Shown piece after piece: positions 33,301 through 44,500 of a stretch of DNA of 49,397 bases. The stretch covers positions 1 to 49,397 of the forward strand of contig AJFK01000232.1 of assembly GCA_000467715.1 (NCBI GenBank), written 5' to 3'. Source of the stretch: Hysterium pulicare CBS 123377. Its lineage: Eukaryota; Ascomycota; Dothideomycetes; Hysteriales; Hysteriaceae. A program made the position numbers and the translations under genes. Numbering within the stretch: the stretch's first letter is position 1; each line of letters opens with the position of its first letter. The notes under the pieces were generated by a model. That model had not been told where the DNA came from. It did no database searches and saw only the letters and a list, made by a program, of their open reading frames with translations.

Positions 33301-34840
33301 CGGCCGCTAGAAGAACAGGGTTCGCATCAGAAATTGGCGAAGCAGTGGCAATATTTCCAGCCAAAGATGCTACATTTCGAATTTGTCGGCCACCAAAGTA
33401 TCTTAGCTGTTTTCGGAGTGCTTCAAGGACCATCACTCGCTGTCCGAGTTTCGCGTAAACGTCTTTGCAGATTGCTTCAAGCTCCGTCAGAGGCGTGTTC
33501 GCAGCGAGAAGGATGTTGTTCGCGGAGTGAAGGTCAGCATCTGGAGGCAGCCGAGGTGTCCTCAGCTCATCTATATCCGAGATATATACCGATACAGCGA
33601 AATCCGAGTTTTTGAACCTGACCTCAACTTGAACCTCGCTTGCGCCTCCTACAAGCTTAGCAGAGGGATAGGCACCCTTCAATTCGACGAGCTGACTCAA
33701 CGTTACTGGACGGAACCATATCTTCCTTTCGTTTCCATAACATAGAGGTTTGGGTTCATATTTCCAAAGTAGCGGTGGAAAAATAAGCTCCGTTCCGGGC
33801 GCATACTCTTTGAATTGAATTTGCGGAACCCCTTTCTTTGATCCCGAGAGTGGCGCTTCAAGGGAGGTCTCCAGTTTCACATCTATGTTCTTAGGATCCT
33901 TTTGGTTCTCTCTCGATTTGACGGGCGTTGAGTAGCTTGCACCGCTGATGGACGGATCTTTCTGTGGCGCATTTGTAATTTCGATGTTCGCTGGAGTTGG
34001 TTCATCATCAGATCCAGACGCTGGCTCCGTTGGCGGAGTACTAGCTGAAGATTTACCATCCATGCTACTAGAATCGGAGGGCGCATCTCGACAGCATCCG
34101 CCAGGTCTTCCACATGAGCCTTTCGAAATACTGCCACACCCATTTTGTACCAATTCCGGATCTTCAAGCTTCGAATCAGACTCGTTGGTAGCTACAGAAT
34201 CTTCAATTAGTTGTCCTTTTAAATCTTCAGTGATAAAGGTCTTGGCGGCATTGAGGATGGGTTTGTATCCAGTGCATCGGCAGAGATTCCCGTCCAGGTG
34301 ACCCTCAAGTTCGATATCTCGAGCTGAAAGCCGGAACTTCTTTGTTACAACATCGTATGAGTTCCTAACTAACGCGTATAGCGACATGACAATTCCAGGG
34401 GTACAAAAGCCGCATTGTGATCCGTGGAGTTTGGCGATTCGTTCTTGAAGCGGGTGAGGATTTGCTACACTCCCGATACCCTCAACGGTGATGACATGTT
34501 TGCCATCAACTCCAACCAGAGGGAATAGACAGGCGTTCACAGCAAGATGAGTGATTTTACGTTTGTCTCGGACATGTCTTGTTTGCAGTACCACTGTACA
34601 AGCTCCGCAACCTCCCTCTCCGCACCCCAGTTTCGTGCCTTGAAGCCCATGCTGCGAACGTATATAGTCCAGTAAGGTCCAGTGGGGATTTGGATTCGAC
34701 AAAACTACCTTTTTGCCGTTGAGGTAGAAGTTGATGTCTGGAGATGTGTAAGTGGAGGTGATCAGAGGTGTGAGAGACTCGGCAGCGGAACGGGCGCGAG
34801 TTGGTTCCGCTTGAGGTTTTGGCGGCAATGGCAACTCCAT
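30331..34840 (-). CDS. Xanthine dehydrogenase (purine hydroxylase I), two exons
   Basis: Exon 1 (34840-30857) and exon 2 (30807-30331) give 1486 residues. The enzyme oxidises hypoxanthine to xanthine and urate with NAD+, opening purine use as a nitrogen source; fungal homologues include Aspergillus HxA. The two 2Fe-2S clusters are intact: [14 protein letters not shown] near residue 70-80, and QCGFCTPG near 138 with GNLCRCTGY near 185. The FAD domain follows ([31 protein letters not shown]). The molybdopterin part shows [15 protein letters not shown] near 933, [14 protein letters not shown], and the catalytic glutamate in [11 protein letters not shown] near 1413, in exon 2. The 50-nt intron joins LRTDLMM to [13 protein letters not shown]. 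Fungal enzymes usually have about 1360-1400 residues; here a linker of roughly 150 residues between the iron-sulphur and FAD domains is Ser/Pro-rich and contains [11 protein letters not shown] divergent reductase gene shares the upstream region. Confidence 0.96.
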
Positions 34841-35849
34841 TCTTCTTGAACTTCAGCACTCTTCGAACGTCATGCCTCACACGAAGGGAGAGTTCCACGA
34901 TCTATGTTCAGATCATGTTTGAGGTCGCAAAGATGATTAATTCCTGAGGCCAGTAGTAACAGCCTGCCCAATTGCTGACACCCCCATTCTTGGATCTCGC
35001 GATGTCTGGATCGCCACTAAGATAACCTAAGGCGGGGCAGTGGCGTGTCTATCGTTTTTAATTGTCGATACTGCCTTTCCGATTTTGACATCGAGGCCCG
35101 GAACCAGTCGACGTCTTGAGGCTTACTTTCTGATCTTCTACCACGTGTACTCTCTTTCTTTCTTCTTTGCTTTCCTCGTCGACGCGAATTTGTATCCAAT
35201 AGAATTATGAATGGCGAAAGCGTCCGAATGGCTTATTCAACTGGTCAGTGTGTTTATCACTCAAACGAGTTCAGTTCCTTGAATCGTGCGATTTGTAGAC
35301 GGATGACAATTTTAGAATTAACTGATTGATTGAGAAATGATTACCAAGACCTGGTTTTTTGGTAACAACAACGACAGTAGTCTATTACGATATTGAGTTT
35401 GACAGAGCTTGAAATGCAAGCTATATAACTCTTTTCACCTAGGTAGTTACCTAATTTGGTCGTCGTCGTTATTAGTCAAGGTATTTTTTTAGAGATAATG
35501 ATTAGTGATTTAGATCATTAGGATTCACCCGTTCAATTGACAGACGACCACACAACACTACGAACAATTGATTTACGGCAGGGATTGATAATCGGTTTGT
35601 CAACCCGTTCGATCAACAAACCCACTGCGACTGGTCTGCTTTCGGATGCCCCACTTGTGAAAGGTGGGAGAGTCGGGAGCTACTTGCGCATCAAGATGCA
35701 GGGCATGTGCATCCAACGAACACACTAATCCTCCATGCGTACAGGTGCAAGGTAGAGAAACACAAAACTCCCCAGAATTCCCTATCCTTTGGTTTCGCGT
35801 CCTTCTCTCAACCTGCAGCTGCTGCGACACGTTTCTATCACATATCAAT
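34841..35849. promoter_or_regulatory. Divergent promoter region between xanthine dehydrogenase and Old Yellow Enzyme genes, with GATA-type sites
   Basis: About 1 kb separates the two divergent starts and no gene is seen in it. Four matches to HGATAR, the site of the nitrogen regulator AreA/Nit2, occur: AGATAA at 35020-35025, TTATCA (reverse TGATAA) at 35254-35259, AGATAA at 35493-35498 and TGATAA at 35586-35591. AreA control of xanthine dehydrogenase is established in Aspergillus; use of these sites here is inference, and six-base matches also arise by chance in AT-rich DNA. I found no clear UaY-type (TCGG-N6-CCGA) palindrome. Confidence 0.4.
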
Positions 35850-37263
35850 ATGCCAATCGCTGTTTCTCCAACGGGCTTCAAGCCTTTAAAGGACACTGCA
35901 TTGTTCACGCCGTTGAAGCTGGGCAGATTGGCGTTGGAACACAGGATTGTGCAGGCTCCGTTAACGCGTATGCGCGCGACGAAGGAGAGCGATGGGATCT
36001 TTGTCCCGGCTGAATTGAATGTCGAGTATTACAAGCAGCGGGCAAATAAAGGTGGTCTACAGCTGACAGAAGCGACTGACATCTGTCACTATGTAAGACG
36101 TTCACGCAGCGCACCTAGTCGTTGGACAGCAGAAAAAGCCATTCTCCTAGAAATCCCAGTGGTGTAGCGTTGAAGAAACATCAGCTGATCATCGAGAACA
36201 GGCAGGCGGCTATCCAGGAGTTCCCGGTATCTTCTCTCCATCTCAAATTGCAGGATGGAAAAAGGTGACAGACGCTGTCCACGAGAAGGGAGGATACATT
36301 TTCTGCCAGATCTGGCATACCGGAAGAGCATCACCACCATCGTTTCGGAATGGTCAGCAAGCTCCATCATCTAGCGACATACCAATTTCCGGAAATGCTC
36401 TGGATGGCACAAAGTACTCTGACAACCCTCCAAAGCCTATGACAGTTGAAGAAATCCAAGCGACGACGAAAGAATTCGGCGCGGCCGCGAAACGTGCTAT
36501 TGAAGCGGGATTCGACGGCGTGGAGATACACGGCGCCAATGGCTACCTGCTCGACCAATTCCTTCACGACAACGTGAATAAGCGAACAGATGCGTACGGT
36601 GGCTCTGTGGAGAATCGATGTCGGTTTCCTCTCGAAGTCATTCAAGAGACCTGCAGAGCCATTGGTGCGGACCGAGTTGGCATTCGGTTATCACCCTTCA
36701 ACTACTTTCAAGACACTAAAGATAGCAACCCAAATAAGCATTGGGGTTATCTCTGTGACAAGATTGCGGCGCTGCCTCAGGATGAACGTCCAGCCTATGT
36801 TCATATGTAAGTAAGTCCCGCGACACGAGTCAATCGTCTTTCTCATTACCACGCTAGGGTTGAACCGCGATTCGATGAAGTCCTCGACGAGCAACAGAAG
36901 ATGGATGCTCTTTCCGCTTACACTTCAACCGATGGCGTAGAGGCCGAGGCCACAGCAAAGCCTCATAAAAACTCCCTGGTCTTTTTCCGACGCATTCTCG
37001 CCAAAGGCGGGGTCAAGTTTTTCGCAGCAGGAGGCTTCGATAGAGATAACGCTGTCCCAAAGATCGAATCGGGTGACGCAGATGTAGTGATCTTCGGTCG
37101 ATGGTTCATTGCAAACCCGGACCTACCGAAGAGGCTGAGCGAAGGGTTACCTCTAAACCAATATGACCGGTCTACGTTCTACGGAGCCGATCCACCATCG
37201 CACGGATATGTTGACTATCCCTTCTATGAGGAGAAGGCTGAGGTGAATGGAAATGGAGCGTGA
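35850..37263 (+). CDS. NADH:flavin oxidoreductase, Old Yellow Enzyme family, three exons
   Basis: Exons 35850-36092, 36202-36806 and 36858-37263 join to 417 residues. The protein is an FMN-dependent ene-reductase: it takes hydride from NADPH and reduces activated C=C bonds of enals, enones or quinones; some homologues work in ergot-type or other secondary pathways. Visible hallmarks are FTPLKLGRLALEHRIVQAP, LTRMRA, the segment GGYPGVPGIFSPSQIAGWKK restored by the first splice, QIWHTGRASP, and the substrate- and FMN-contacting motif EIHGANGYLLDQFLHD, where His191, Asn194 and Tyr196 fall at the same numbers as in yeast OYE1. The phosphate-binding end is present as FFAAGGFDRDNA and VIFGRWFIANPDLP. 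The stop lies 15 bp from that of the convergent gene, so their 3' untranslated regions must overlap. Substrate unknown. Confidence 0.94.
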
Positions 37264-37278
37264 AGGTCATGAACGATC

Positions 37279-38433
37279 TTACTGCATCGATTCGGGCATT
37301 TGTGGAGCTGGACATGCATAGCAACTTAGCATCCATCTGAGCATCTGATCTCTGGGAACAATAAACGAAATTATAGAAAAAGGGAAATAAATACCATCTG
37401 CCAAGTTCAGACCAATAGACTCGTCCAATACCAATTCAGCCAACAATCCATAATGATCCGTGACAAACTCCACTTCTCCAACTTCCCTTAAACTCCTCCT
37501 TACCACCTCATCTTCGACGATGACCCCAACCCCTATCCTGTTCAACCTCTTCACCTCAATGCATCCATGAAAGAGCACTTTATCCAGCCTTCCCGGACCC
37601 CATTTCCTCCTCTTCCCAATTCCCCCCTGATAGCCCCAAGTAAACCCCTCTTCATCCTCCTCCTCACCACCAAGCTCAACCCACGCATCCCTGAACCCGT
37701 TTTCCTGCGGCAGCTGCACATCATACGGCATTCTCGCATTCATATCCCCCGCCACGATGCCCACGACCACATCTTCGTCTTGCAGCCACTTCGCCAATGC
37801 TTTCATCTGTAAAGGACGCATAGGCGGATTCGCAGCCGCGGAATCCAAGTGAACATTACATAGCCTAATCATTTTCCCTTCCTCCCCTCTTATCGCTAAA
37901 TCAACTAGTAACGCATCCCGTCGATACGCGCTTACGAACCGCAATCTCTTCACCTCTTTCACTGCTAATCTGCGGTCGATCAACATGACAGTCCCGTACG
38001 TACTCTCGTTCCAGTTCTCGGGCGTGAGGTCGGTTAGTAGAAAACGAGCACGGATCCACGGGGTCTGCGAAATCATTTCGAGATCTTCAGATACCATTTC
38101 TTGGAGGAAGATTAGGGTAGCTGATGTGAGTGGAATGGTTGATACTATAGAGTGCAGATAGGAGAGAGCGGAGGCCATTCGAGCATCGGGATATAGAGCC
38201 ATGAAGTCGATGTTCCATGTTAGGACGTGGAGAGTTGTGGGATGGAATTGAGGTGGCGGGGAGGAAGTTTGGGCTGGAATGGTAGAAGAAGAATTCGATA
38301 CATCATGCCAATGTCCGTTTTGAAATGAATGATAGGGCTGAGGTTCGGGAACGCGTTGCATTTGCTTCTCGAAGAGTTTTGCGAGGAAGGGCGAAGCGAG
38401 TTTTGTCGTTTTGTCTGGGGTCGGTATGTGCAT
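37279..38433 (-). CDS. TDP2-like endonuclease/exonuclease/phosphatase-family protein
   Basis: The 384-residue frame starts at the ATG at 38433 (MHIPTPDKTTKLASPF); 18 upstream codons in frame look like leader. The metal-dependent phosphodiesterase fold is shown by its four motifs: LTWNIDFMA (strand 1 Asn), IFLQEMVSED (catalytic Glu), VAGDMNAR (Asp-x-Asn) and FVTDHYGLLAEL (Asp-His near the end). TWN and LQE in this form are characteristic of the TDP2 branch, which removes 5'-tyrosyl adducts left by topoisomerase II; fungal members are mostly unstudied, so another phosphodiester substrate is possible. The last 40 residues (after LLAELVLDES) are hydrophobic and unlike the family, and could come from reading into an unspliced 3' intron. 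The gene is convergent with the OYE homologue. Confidence 0.85.
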   Translation of the reverse strand: MHIPTPDKTTKLASPFLAKLFEKQMQRVPEPQPYHSFQNGHWHDVSNSSSTIPAQTSSPPPQFHPTTLHVLTWNIDFMALYPDARMASALSYLHSIVSTIPLTSATLIFLQEMVSEDLEMISQTPWIRARFLLTDLTPENWNESTYGTVMLIDRRLAVKEVKRLRFVSAYRRDALLVDLAIRGEEGKMIRLCNVHLDSAAANPPMRPLQMKALAKWLQDEDVVVGIVAGDMNARMPYDVQLPQENGFRDAWVELGGEEEDEEGFTWGYQGGIGKRRKWGPGRLDKVLFHGCIEVKRLNRIGVGVIVEDEVVRRSLREVGEVEFVTDHYGLLAELVLDESIGLNLADGIYFPFSIISFIVPRDQMLRWMLSCYACPAPQMPESMQ

Positions 38434-39654
38434 TTTGGGGTCTAAGATGAAGAAAATTAGATAGAAGGAGTATTTACATATCAGCATTCTCTTTAAGTGT
38501 TAGACTATAGGATTATTGAAAACTGAAGACTTCAAATATATAGACGTGGGATCATGCGTTCCGTGTGTCACTAAGCTTGATAATGCCTAGTGCTATTTAT
38601 GGCATCACCCATTCAGGGACAGTAGAGCTTTTGAGTCGGGCGGAGGTATGAAGATGAAAAACAGGTCAATTTCTATATTTCAATCAATAAAAACTAGTAG
38701 CAGACCCATCTCATCTTGATTCCCAGTCTTGCAATCGATCGGCTAGTCAAAACATTTGCTGCAGTCACTTCTGCCATAGCACTCCTTCAATGTGACCCAT
38801 ATTTCCAGCCCCCTTTCCTAGAATCATATCACGACCCAAAACCGTTGTTTTGGAACCTGCGGTTGGTCTCTGATCGTGGGTAGAGTGTTAGTATCCACGG
38901 GTAAAGCGGACGGAAGGACTCGAGGCCGGTCCTGTACATCAACCGGCGCATGCAGAGAAATCCATAGCGAAGGCCATTATTCTTGGGAAATAAGGAGGAA
39001 GTACGTAAGTCAAGCTGCTGGATTGGAGAGGTTAGAATGGAATCAAGAATCATCATGTTTGCCCAGCTAATTGCTATCCTCCTCCTGCCTAAACAGTGCC
39101 TTACTCTCTCTAGCCTTTTGAACCTCTGAAAATCTTTCTGGATACGAATACTCCACGGATGCGCCTTTTCAACCCTTCTAAGTCGGTAGGCTATGGCAGA
39201 CGTCGATGGCAAACGAGAGGACCATGTTGCCAGCAACGCTACCCAGCACGGTTTTTGTGCATTGAATGTCCTGCTCTCTCGTTGTTAGTATGCAGATAAT
39301 CACCATGACCGGAAATTCGAGGTAGAAGAGTAGGAATCGGAAATTGATTTTGATTTAGACAAAAAGGAAAGACCTAAAACCCTGATCCCACCACTGCTAG
39401 AACATAGAGAAACAAATGCCAAGCAAAAACAGAGGTTCAGAATAGTCGTTGTTATCCAGCTTTCAAGTCACATCCTTTCGCAGAGGTACCGTACTTGGCA
39501 ATCCGCCGCAATGGTGTGAATCGCACTACAATTACAAACTGCAGCCAGCTTCGCTCTTCATCCCCTTCCACTCACATATCCTCTTCAGCAGTATATCTTA
39601 TTCGCTTCAAAGGATTATCATTAAGTTTGTATTGACTCGAGGGGACGAGACCGT
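38434..39654. other. Intergenic between TDP2-like promoter and CYSTM gene 3' end
   Basis: About 1.2 kb. A minus-strand frame of 135 codons (38829-39236) lacks domain features and I do not call it. Otherwise AT-rich spacer. Confidence 0.4.
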
Positions 39655-40218
39655 CTAGCAGCAGTCCTCGGCGCACTCGCAGCAATCGGCGCAGCATTCG
39701 CATCCTTCTTCGCAGACGAAGCAGCAGCAGAGGGCTGCCAAGCTATATGTGACAGTTGACGTTAGCTTCTGTTGCTCATAATTTAGGTCAATCGACCGAA
39801 GAGGCGCTTTGACTCAACGATTCTACATCACAACATCCTAGACCGAGCGGTGTAGAATGGAGGGTGGAATTCGGACGAACTTACCAGGCACCTAAGCACC
39901 CACGGTCCTTCTTCTGTCGCTGCTGGGGAGGTGGTGGGCCTTGCTGGTATTGCATCTGCGGGAGAAAATCTTGTCAGTGCCATGACCTCAAAACGTCTCG
40001 TAAGCGATTGATAGTAAGAGCGCATTCGTACCTGACCCTGTGGGGGATAGTATGGCTGTTGGCCATAACCTTGGCCCTGAGGGGGTCCATAGCTATTCAT
40101 CGGCGTCAGCAATTCGGACTCTCGTTTTGCTTGCGCCCATTGCGCAGGAAGGTGGGTGAAGATACCTTTGCGGTGGGTATTGTGGGCCGCCCTGCTGGTA
40201 GTATTGACCGGCAGACAT
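39655..40218 (-). CDS. CYSTM-domain protein, four small exons (90 aa)
   Basis: Exons 40218-40166, 40092-40032, 39955-39885 and 39742-39655 have clean GT-AG borders and matching phases. The product starts MSAGQYYQQGGPQYPP, has a Pro/Gln/Tyr/Gly-rich middle (GYGQQPYYPPQGQ, QQGPPPPQQRQ), then KKDRGCLGACLAALCCCFVC and an acidic Cys-rich end closing CCADCCECAEDCC. This is the layout of CYSTM proteins: a disordered proline-rich tail followed by a cysteine-rich tail-anchored membrane segment, found across eukaryotes and linked to stress tolerance and to plasma-membrane association (yeast relatives include YBR016W and YDL012C). The fungal copies end in a characteristic run of Cys pairs, as here. Because each exon is under 90 nt, the gene is easily missed. 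It is the only gene between the TDP2-like gene and SLA1. Confidence 0.9.
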
Positions 40219-41519
40219 GATTGTAGTGATTGATTTAGTGTTGAGGGAGCGCGAAAGTCGAGGTTTGCGATGAGATTCAGAGGTTAGTGTGGCAAGCTGA
40301 GAAGTTGATCGACTGATCGGCGAACCAGGTCAAGCTAGTGGTGCTAACGGGAGGCGTGAGGTCTTGAGCGTCGACGAGGATTGAGTGTTTGCTTTGCGCA
40401 AAGGATTGGAAGGGCAAGATGTTGAGTGAAGGTAGAGGAAGTTGATGCAGGAGAGATGGGGTTTGTCGGTGGTTGAGTTCGAGGAAGCGCTTCTTGTAAC
40501 GTTCAATGATTGGAATCACGGGGCCTAAGCCACACCGCACCTAGGTATGATTGGCTCACTGCCGACGATTTGCCTGCCCAGGTGGACAATTACGCGTTGG
40601 ATGCGGCGCAGAGGAGGGCCGTATGTCACTGATGCAATTTTACTCTCCCATAGAGTGTTTAAACAAGCTAGAAAGTGGCGCAAACATTTCAGGTATCAAG
40701 TTTCTTCTTCTCACCACATACAAGCCCTGACCGGTTATAACAAGGTGGCTGGTAAGGCATTCTGTCAAGCTTTTGCCAAGGGAGCTTAGCTGGAGCCATG
40801 TCAAGGCTGGGACGTTTCAGTATCCGCTGTCAAAGTCCGGTCCACTTCCACCGCTAATAATCTGTAAGTATATCAACATGTTTTGACATGTCACGTTACG
40901 CGGCTTCCAAATCATGGAAAACCAACAGGATGAGAGCTTCCTCACGTCATATAATGCTAGATCGACAGCGCTCGAAATTCATATTCCATGTATTAAATCA
41001 GCTATGCCATGCTTCCGCATTCCTGCGCATATAAAGCCCCGAGAAGAGCCAAGACATGGTTAGGGCTGTCCCTTCCTCAACTATCATACTCATCAACACA
41101 CACATCCCTAAGCTCATACGCCCTAGCCTGTTGCTACACTGTCTCCCAGATCCCAGCATCCACCGCCTCTCCTTCTTCTTCCATCAAACCACTTCAAGCA
41201 TCGCCCCTACACAAACACAAGCCACCCGTCTTACTCAGTCGCCAAAAAGAAAGAAGTCGAATGGCGCCATGCAATGAGGTCTCGCCAAGAATGTGGAAAT
41301 CAAAAACGTGCAAACTTCTTACTCATCCACTAAAAGCCACAACGATGACTGGTCAGACCAAAATAATCCCGATCGAAAAGAGAAACTACTATGTACAGTG
41401 TACAAAAGTGGACGCCGAAGAGAATTTGGCGCTTGCTAGGCTACCATAACGTACAAGCAACGCTGCAAGCAACGCTGCAAGCGAATCGCCTTTTGCCGAG
41501 GAAAGAGGCAACAAAATGT
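40219..41519. other. Intergenic between CYSTM promoter and SLA1 3' end
   Basis: About 1.3 kb. A plus-strand frame at 41009-41449 is mostly low-complexity Ser/Pro/Thr; only its last 62 codons from the ATG at 41261 (MAPCNEVSPRMWKSKTC) look faintly coding and might be a small orphan gene. I give this low weight. A 12-bp tandem repeat lies at 41454-41482. Confidence 0.4.
41454..41482. repeat. Short tandem repeat, 12-bp unit, about 2.4 copies
   Basis: The unit caagcaacgctg occurs at 41454-41465 and 41466-41477, followed by a partial third copy. It lies just beyond the SLA1 stop and is probably a small slippage repeat. Confidence 0.75.
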
Positions 41520-44500
41520 TTAGAAGCCGAAGGGGTTTTGAGCAGCTGCACACGTCAGTAACCGAACGTAATAATGAAGAGGCACGAAGATGTTGACATA
41601 CTAGCTTTGGCCAAGTTCGCCCTCCCCGTCGGTTGAGGCGTCAGCTTCTTCGCCGGTTGCACCCCGAATCGAACCGGAGGCGCAGGGCCTGTCTTCTGCG
41701 GTACCAACGATTGAGCTTGCGGCATGGGTGGCATTGGTGGAATAGGAGGAGGGCTCTGCGTATTGAAACCTCCTATTTGGAAGCCAGTTCGCTGGGGTTC
41801 TAAGACTGGAGGCAGGAATGCGTTGATTCCAGTAGCCTGTGGGTTAAGCGGCGACGGGGTGAAAGACGGATTGAAACCGGTAGGTTGAGAGTACAGCGGT
41901 TGGAACGGCTGACGAGGTGGATCAGCAAAGGGGCTTTGGTTCTGCTGGAATGATTGTTGTTGGAATTGTGGCTGGAAACCAGTCGGTTGTGGTTGTTGAA
42001 ATTGCCCAAAACCGGTCTGCGCGGGCTGTTGAGGTTGTGGTGAGAACGAATTGAATCCAGTCGGTTGCGGTGCAATTCCATTTTGCTGGAACTGGAAGCC
42101 TTGATTTTGCTGTGGAAATCCACCTGGGAACTGTTGGTTGAAATTTTGCTGTTGTAAGCGTTGCATATTCAGGTCTTGCAAGCTTTGACCGGGCGGTGAG
42201 ACTTGTGTTTGCATATTCGGGTTACCCGCGAACCCAGTCAGCTGAGGAGCCAAAGCAGGCGGCGGACCGAAAGCACTTTGCTGGTTCTGAGGAGCAGAAG
42301 ATGACCTTTGGGGAGGGGGTGCGATTAGCCCACCAGCATTCTGTTGAAGGGGCGCTTGAGGCCTTGCTCTTGGTGGCGCAAATTGCTGCTGGGGCTGCTG
42401 TGCATTGAAGCCAGTTGGTTGCTGGGTGACGAAAGAAGGCTGTTGTTGTTGACTTGGCAGCTGTTGTGGAGGTTGGTGGGCCGCTAATTGCTCGAACAAA
42501 GATGGTGTAGCCCCCATCGGTTGTGGTTGTTGCTGTTGAGGTGGCTGCGCAGTGGGTTGGGCTGGTTGCGGAGCTGGCTGAGCAGTCTTCGTCGGCTCTA
42601 ACGGAGGAGTGAGTAATGACAATTCCGCCAAGGAACCGGTAATTGCTGGTGCAGGTGCGGGAGCAGAGGCGGTAGCGGATGCTTGTGTCAGAGGTGGAGG
42701 AGCCGATACTGCAGGAGTAGATGTGGAAGGCCGTCTAGAGGGCTTCACTTCCCAAGCATTGTCATCAAATCCATCGACCGGCTTCTTCTCGGGCGCTGGA
42801 ACGGAAGCCAGAGGTGTTGGAGTAGACTCAGCGGGTTTTTTGACAGTATCGTCGGTCTTTTGCTCGAAGGCCTTTGCGTCTACAATGTCATTCGTCTGCA
42901 CTGGAGGAGCTGGACGTCCTTTCCGGGTATTGTTTCTGAGCACCCCTCCGGGACCAGAGAATAAACCACCAGCATTGCCATTGGCACCTTCTTCCCCATC
43001 CTCAATGACTGATGCGCCACCGAAGCTAACGCTACGCTTTTCACGGTCCTGAGTTCGGCCGAATTTGCTATCAAGATGTTTCATGACGCGCAAGATATCC
43101 CCCTCTTTCAGTCCGAGTGTTCGAAGAAGTTTTTCAGAGATATCTGGCAAGTTTTCTTTGCCCATCTGATCTCGGTTGAATGACTGCGCATACCGTTCGC
43201 AAATCTGTGGGTTGACACCGCATTGCAAGAAGAAGTCGAACCAGTCGTACGTTGGCTTCTTCTCCACAGTTAGGCCCGCAGATGATTGGCGAGAGCTCGC
43301 TTCCTTTGCGCGTTGAGTGTTCCTCCGCTTGATATCCGACAACGGTTTATCATCATCCAAGGAAATGCCTGTTGCACGCTCAACATATTCCAAGTCTTCA
43401 ATCGCCATCTTTGGCACCGGTACAGCAATTTTGACACCATTGACCTTGTGAAGATGGATTTTGCCATCTTTTAAGCCAAGAAATTCGGCTTCGACTTTGA
43501 AGGACCCGGATCGGTCAGTCCAGGTGCGGACTTTTGCTGTATCTGCGAACTCTTGAGTCAGCCAAGTTGGGATTACCCAAGAAGGAAAAGAAAGGGGAGA
43601 TATATAGAAAGTGGACGGCGCCGAAGACTCGCCAAGATTTGGTTGAGAAAACTGGTATCTTGGAGTCATGTGTTGGCGACTGTCCTCGAGGAGAAAGGTA
43701 TATATATCAATCGAAGAATTCAGAATGCTGTACTGACTTGGTTTAGACGAGGGTTTCTTCCCGTCGGTGCTATCGTGCTTGCTTCTCTGTGATGTACGAC
43801 GATGGTCAACATCCGATTGCATCAAGCTACTATGACGTTCAGGCAATTGCAGGCCAGGCCCTACCTCTGTTCCCCTTGACTCGCTATGAGAATGTTTCTT
43901 AGCAGCCTTGGAGACTTGGCGAGTAAGTTCTTGCTCCTCCAGTCTGTTCTGATCCACTATTGATCGTCCGGCATTGACTCCTGAACGGCTAGCAGATGCG
44001 ACCGGAACGGTTTCTGTGATTTCGACATAGTTGCTTGGCACCACTCCCTCTTTAGCGTTCTTCAGTCTTCGTACTTTCCACCACTCGTCACTTGCAGTGT
44101 CGTCAAGAATTAGTACCTCATCTCCAATGGCGACCGTAACCTCGTCTTCACCCTGGGCCATAAAATCGAAAAGCATGTGACCCTTCTTTTGCACATTGGA
44201 AGTTCCAGAGCCTGCTGCGAGGACCTCCCGCAGCCCGGATGCTTTGGCCGCTCCAGACAATTCACCGAGAGCGCCAATGATTTCCGATGCTGTGTCTTTC
44301 GCTCCACAATGGAAGTCGATGCTCTTGCTAGGCTTGACAAGCTCCATGAAGACATGCTTCCCTTCCTGCGAATAAAGTTCCAGTTTCTCCGCAGTCCACT
44401 CCTGTTGCGGTCCGTCACGGGATTTCTCAGGCGAGATCATGATCACACCCTTCGCTATGTTGATTCCCAACGTCATTGGCATTTTCTTGTTTTTACCCAT

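Noticed and set aside
41009-41449. 146-codon plus-strand frame beyond SLA1
   Set aside because: Mostly Ser/Pro/Thr low complexity typical of pyrimidine-rich leader. Only the last 62 codons look mildly coding, which is not enough for a call.
42609-43052. Plus-strand frame rich in Gly/Ala
   Set aside because: It is the antisense of the Pro/Gln/Ala-rich SLA1 tail, where biased composition suppresses stops on the other strand.
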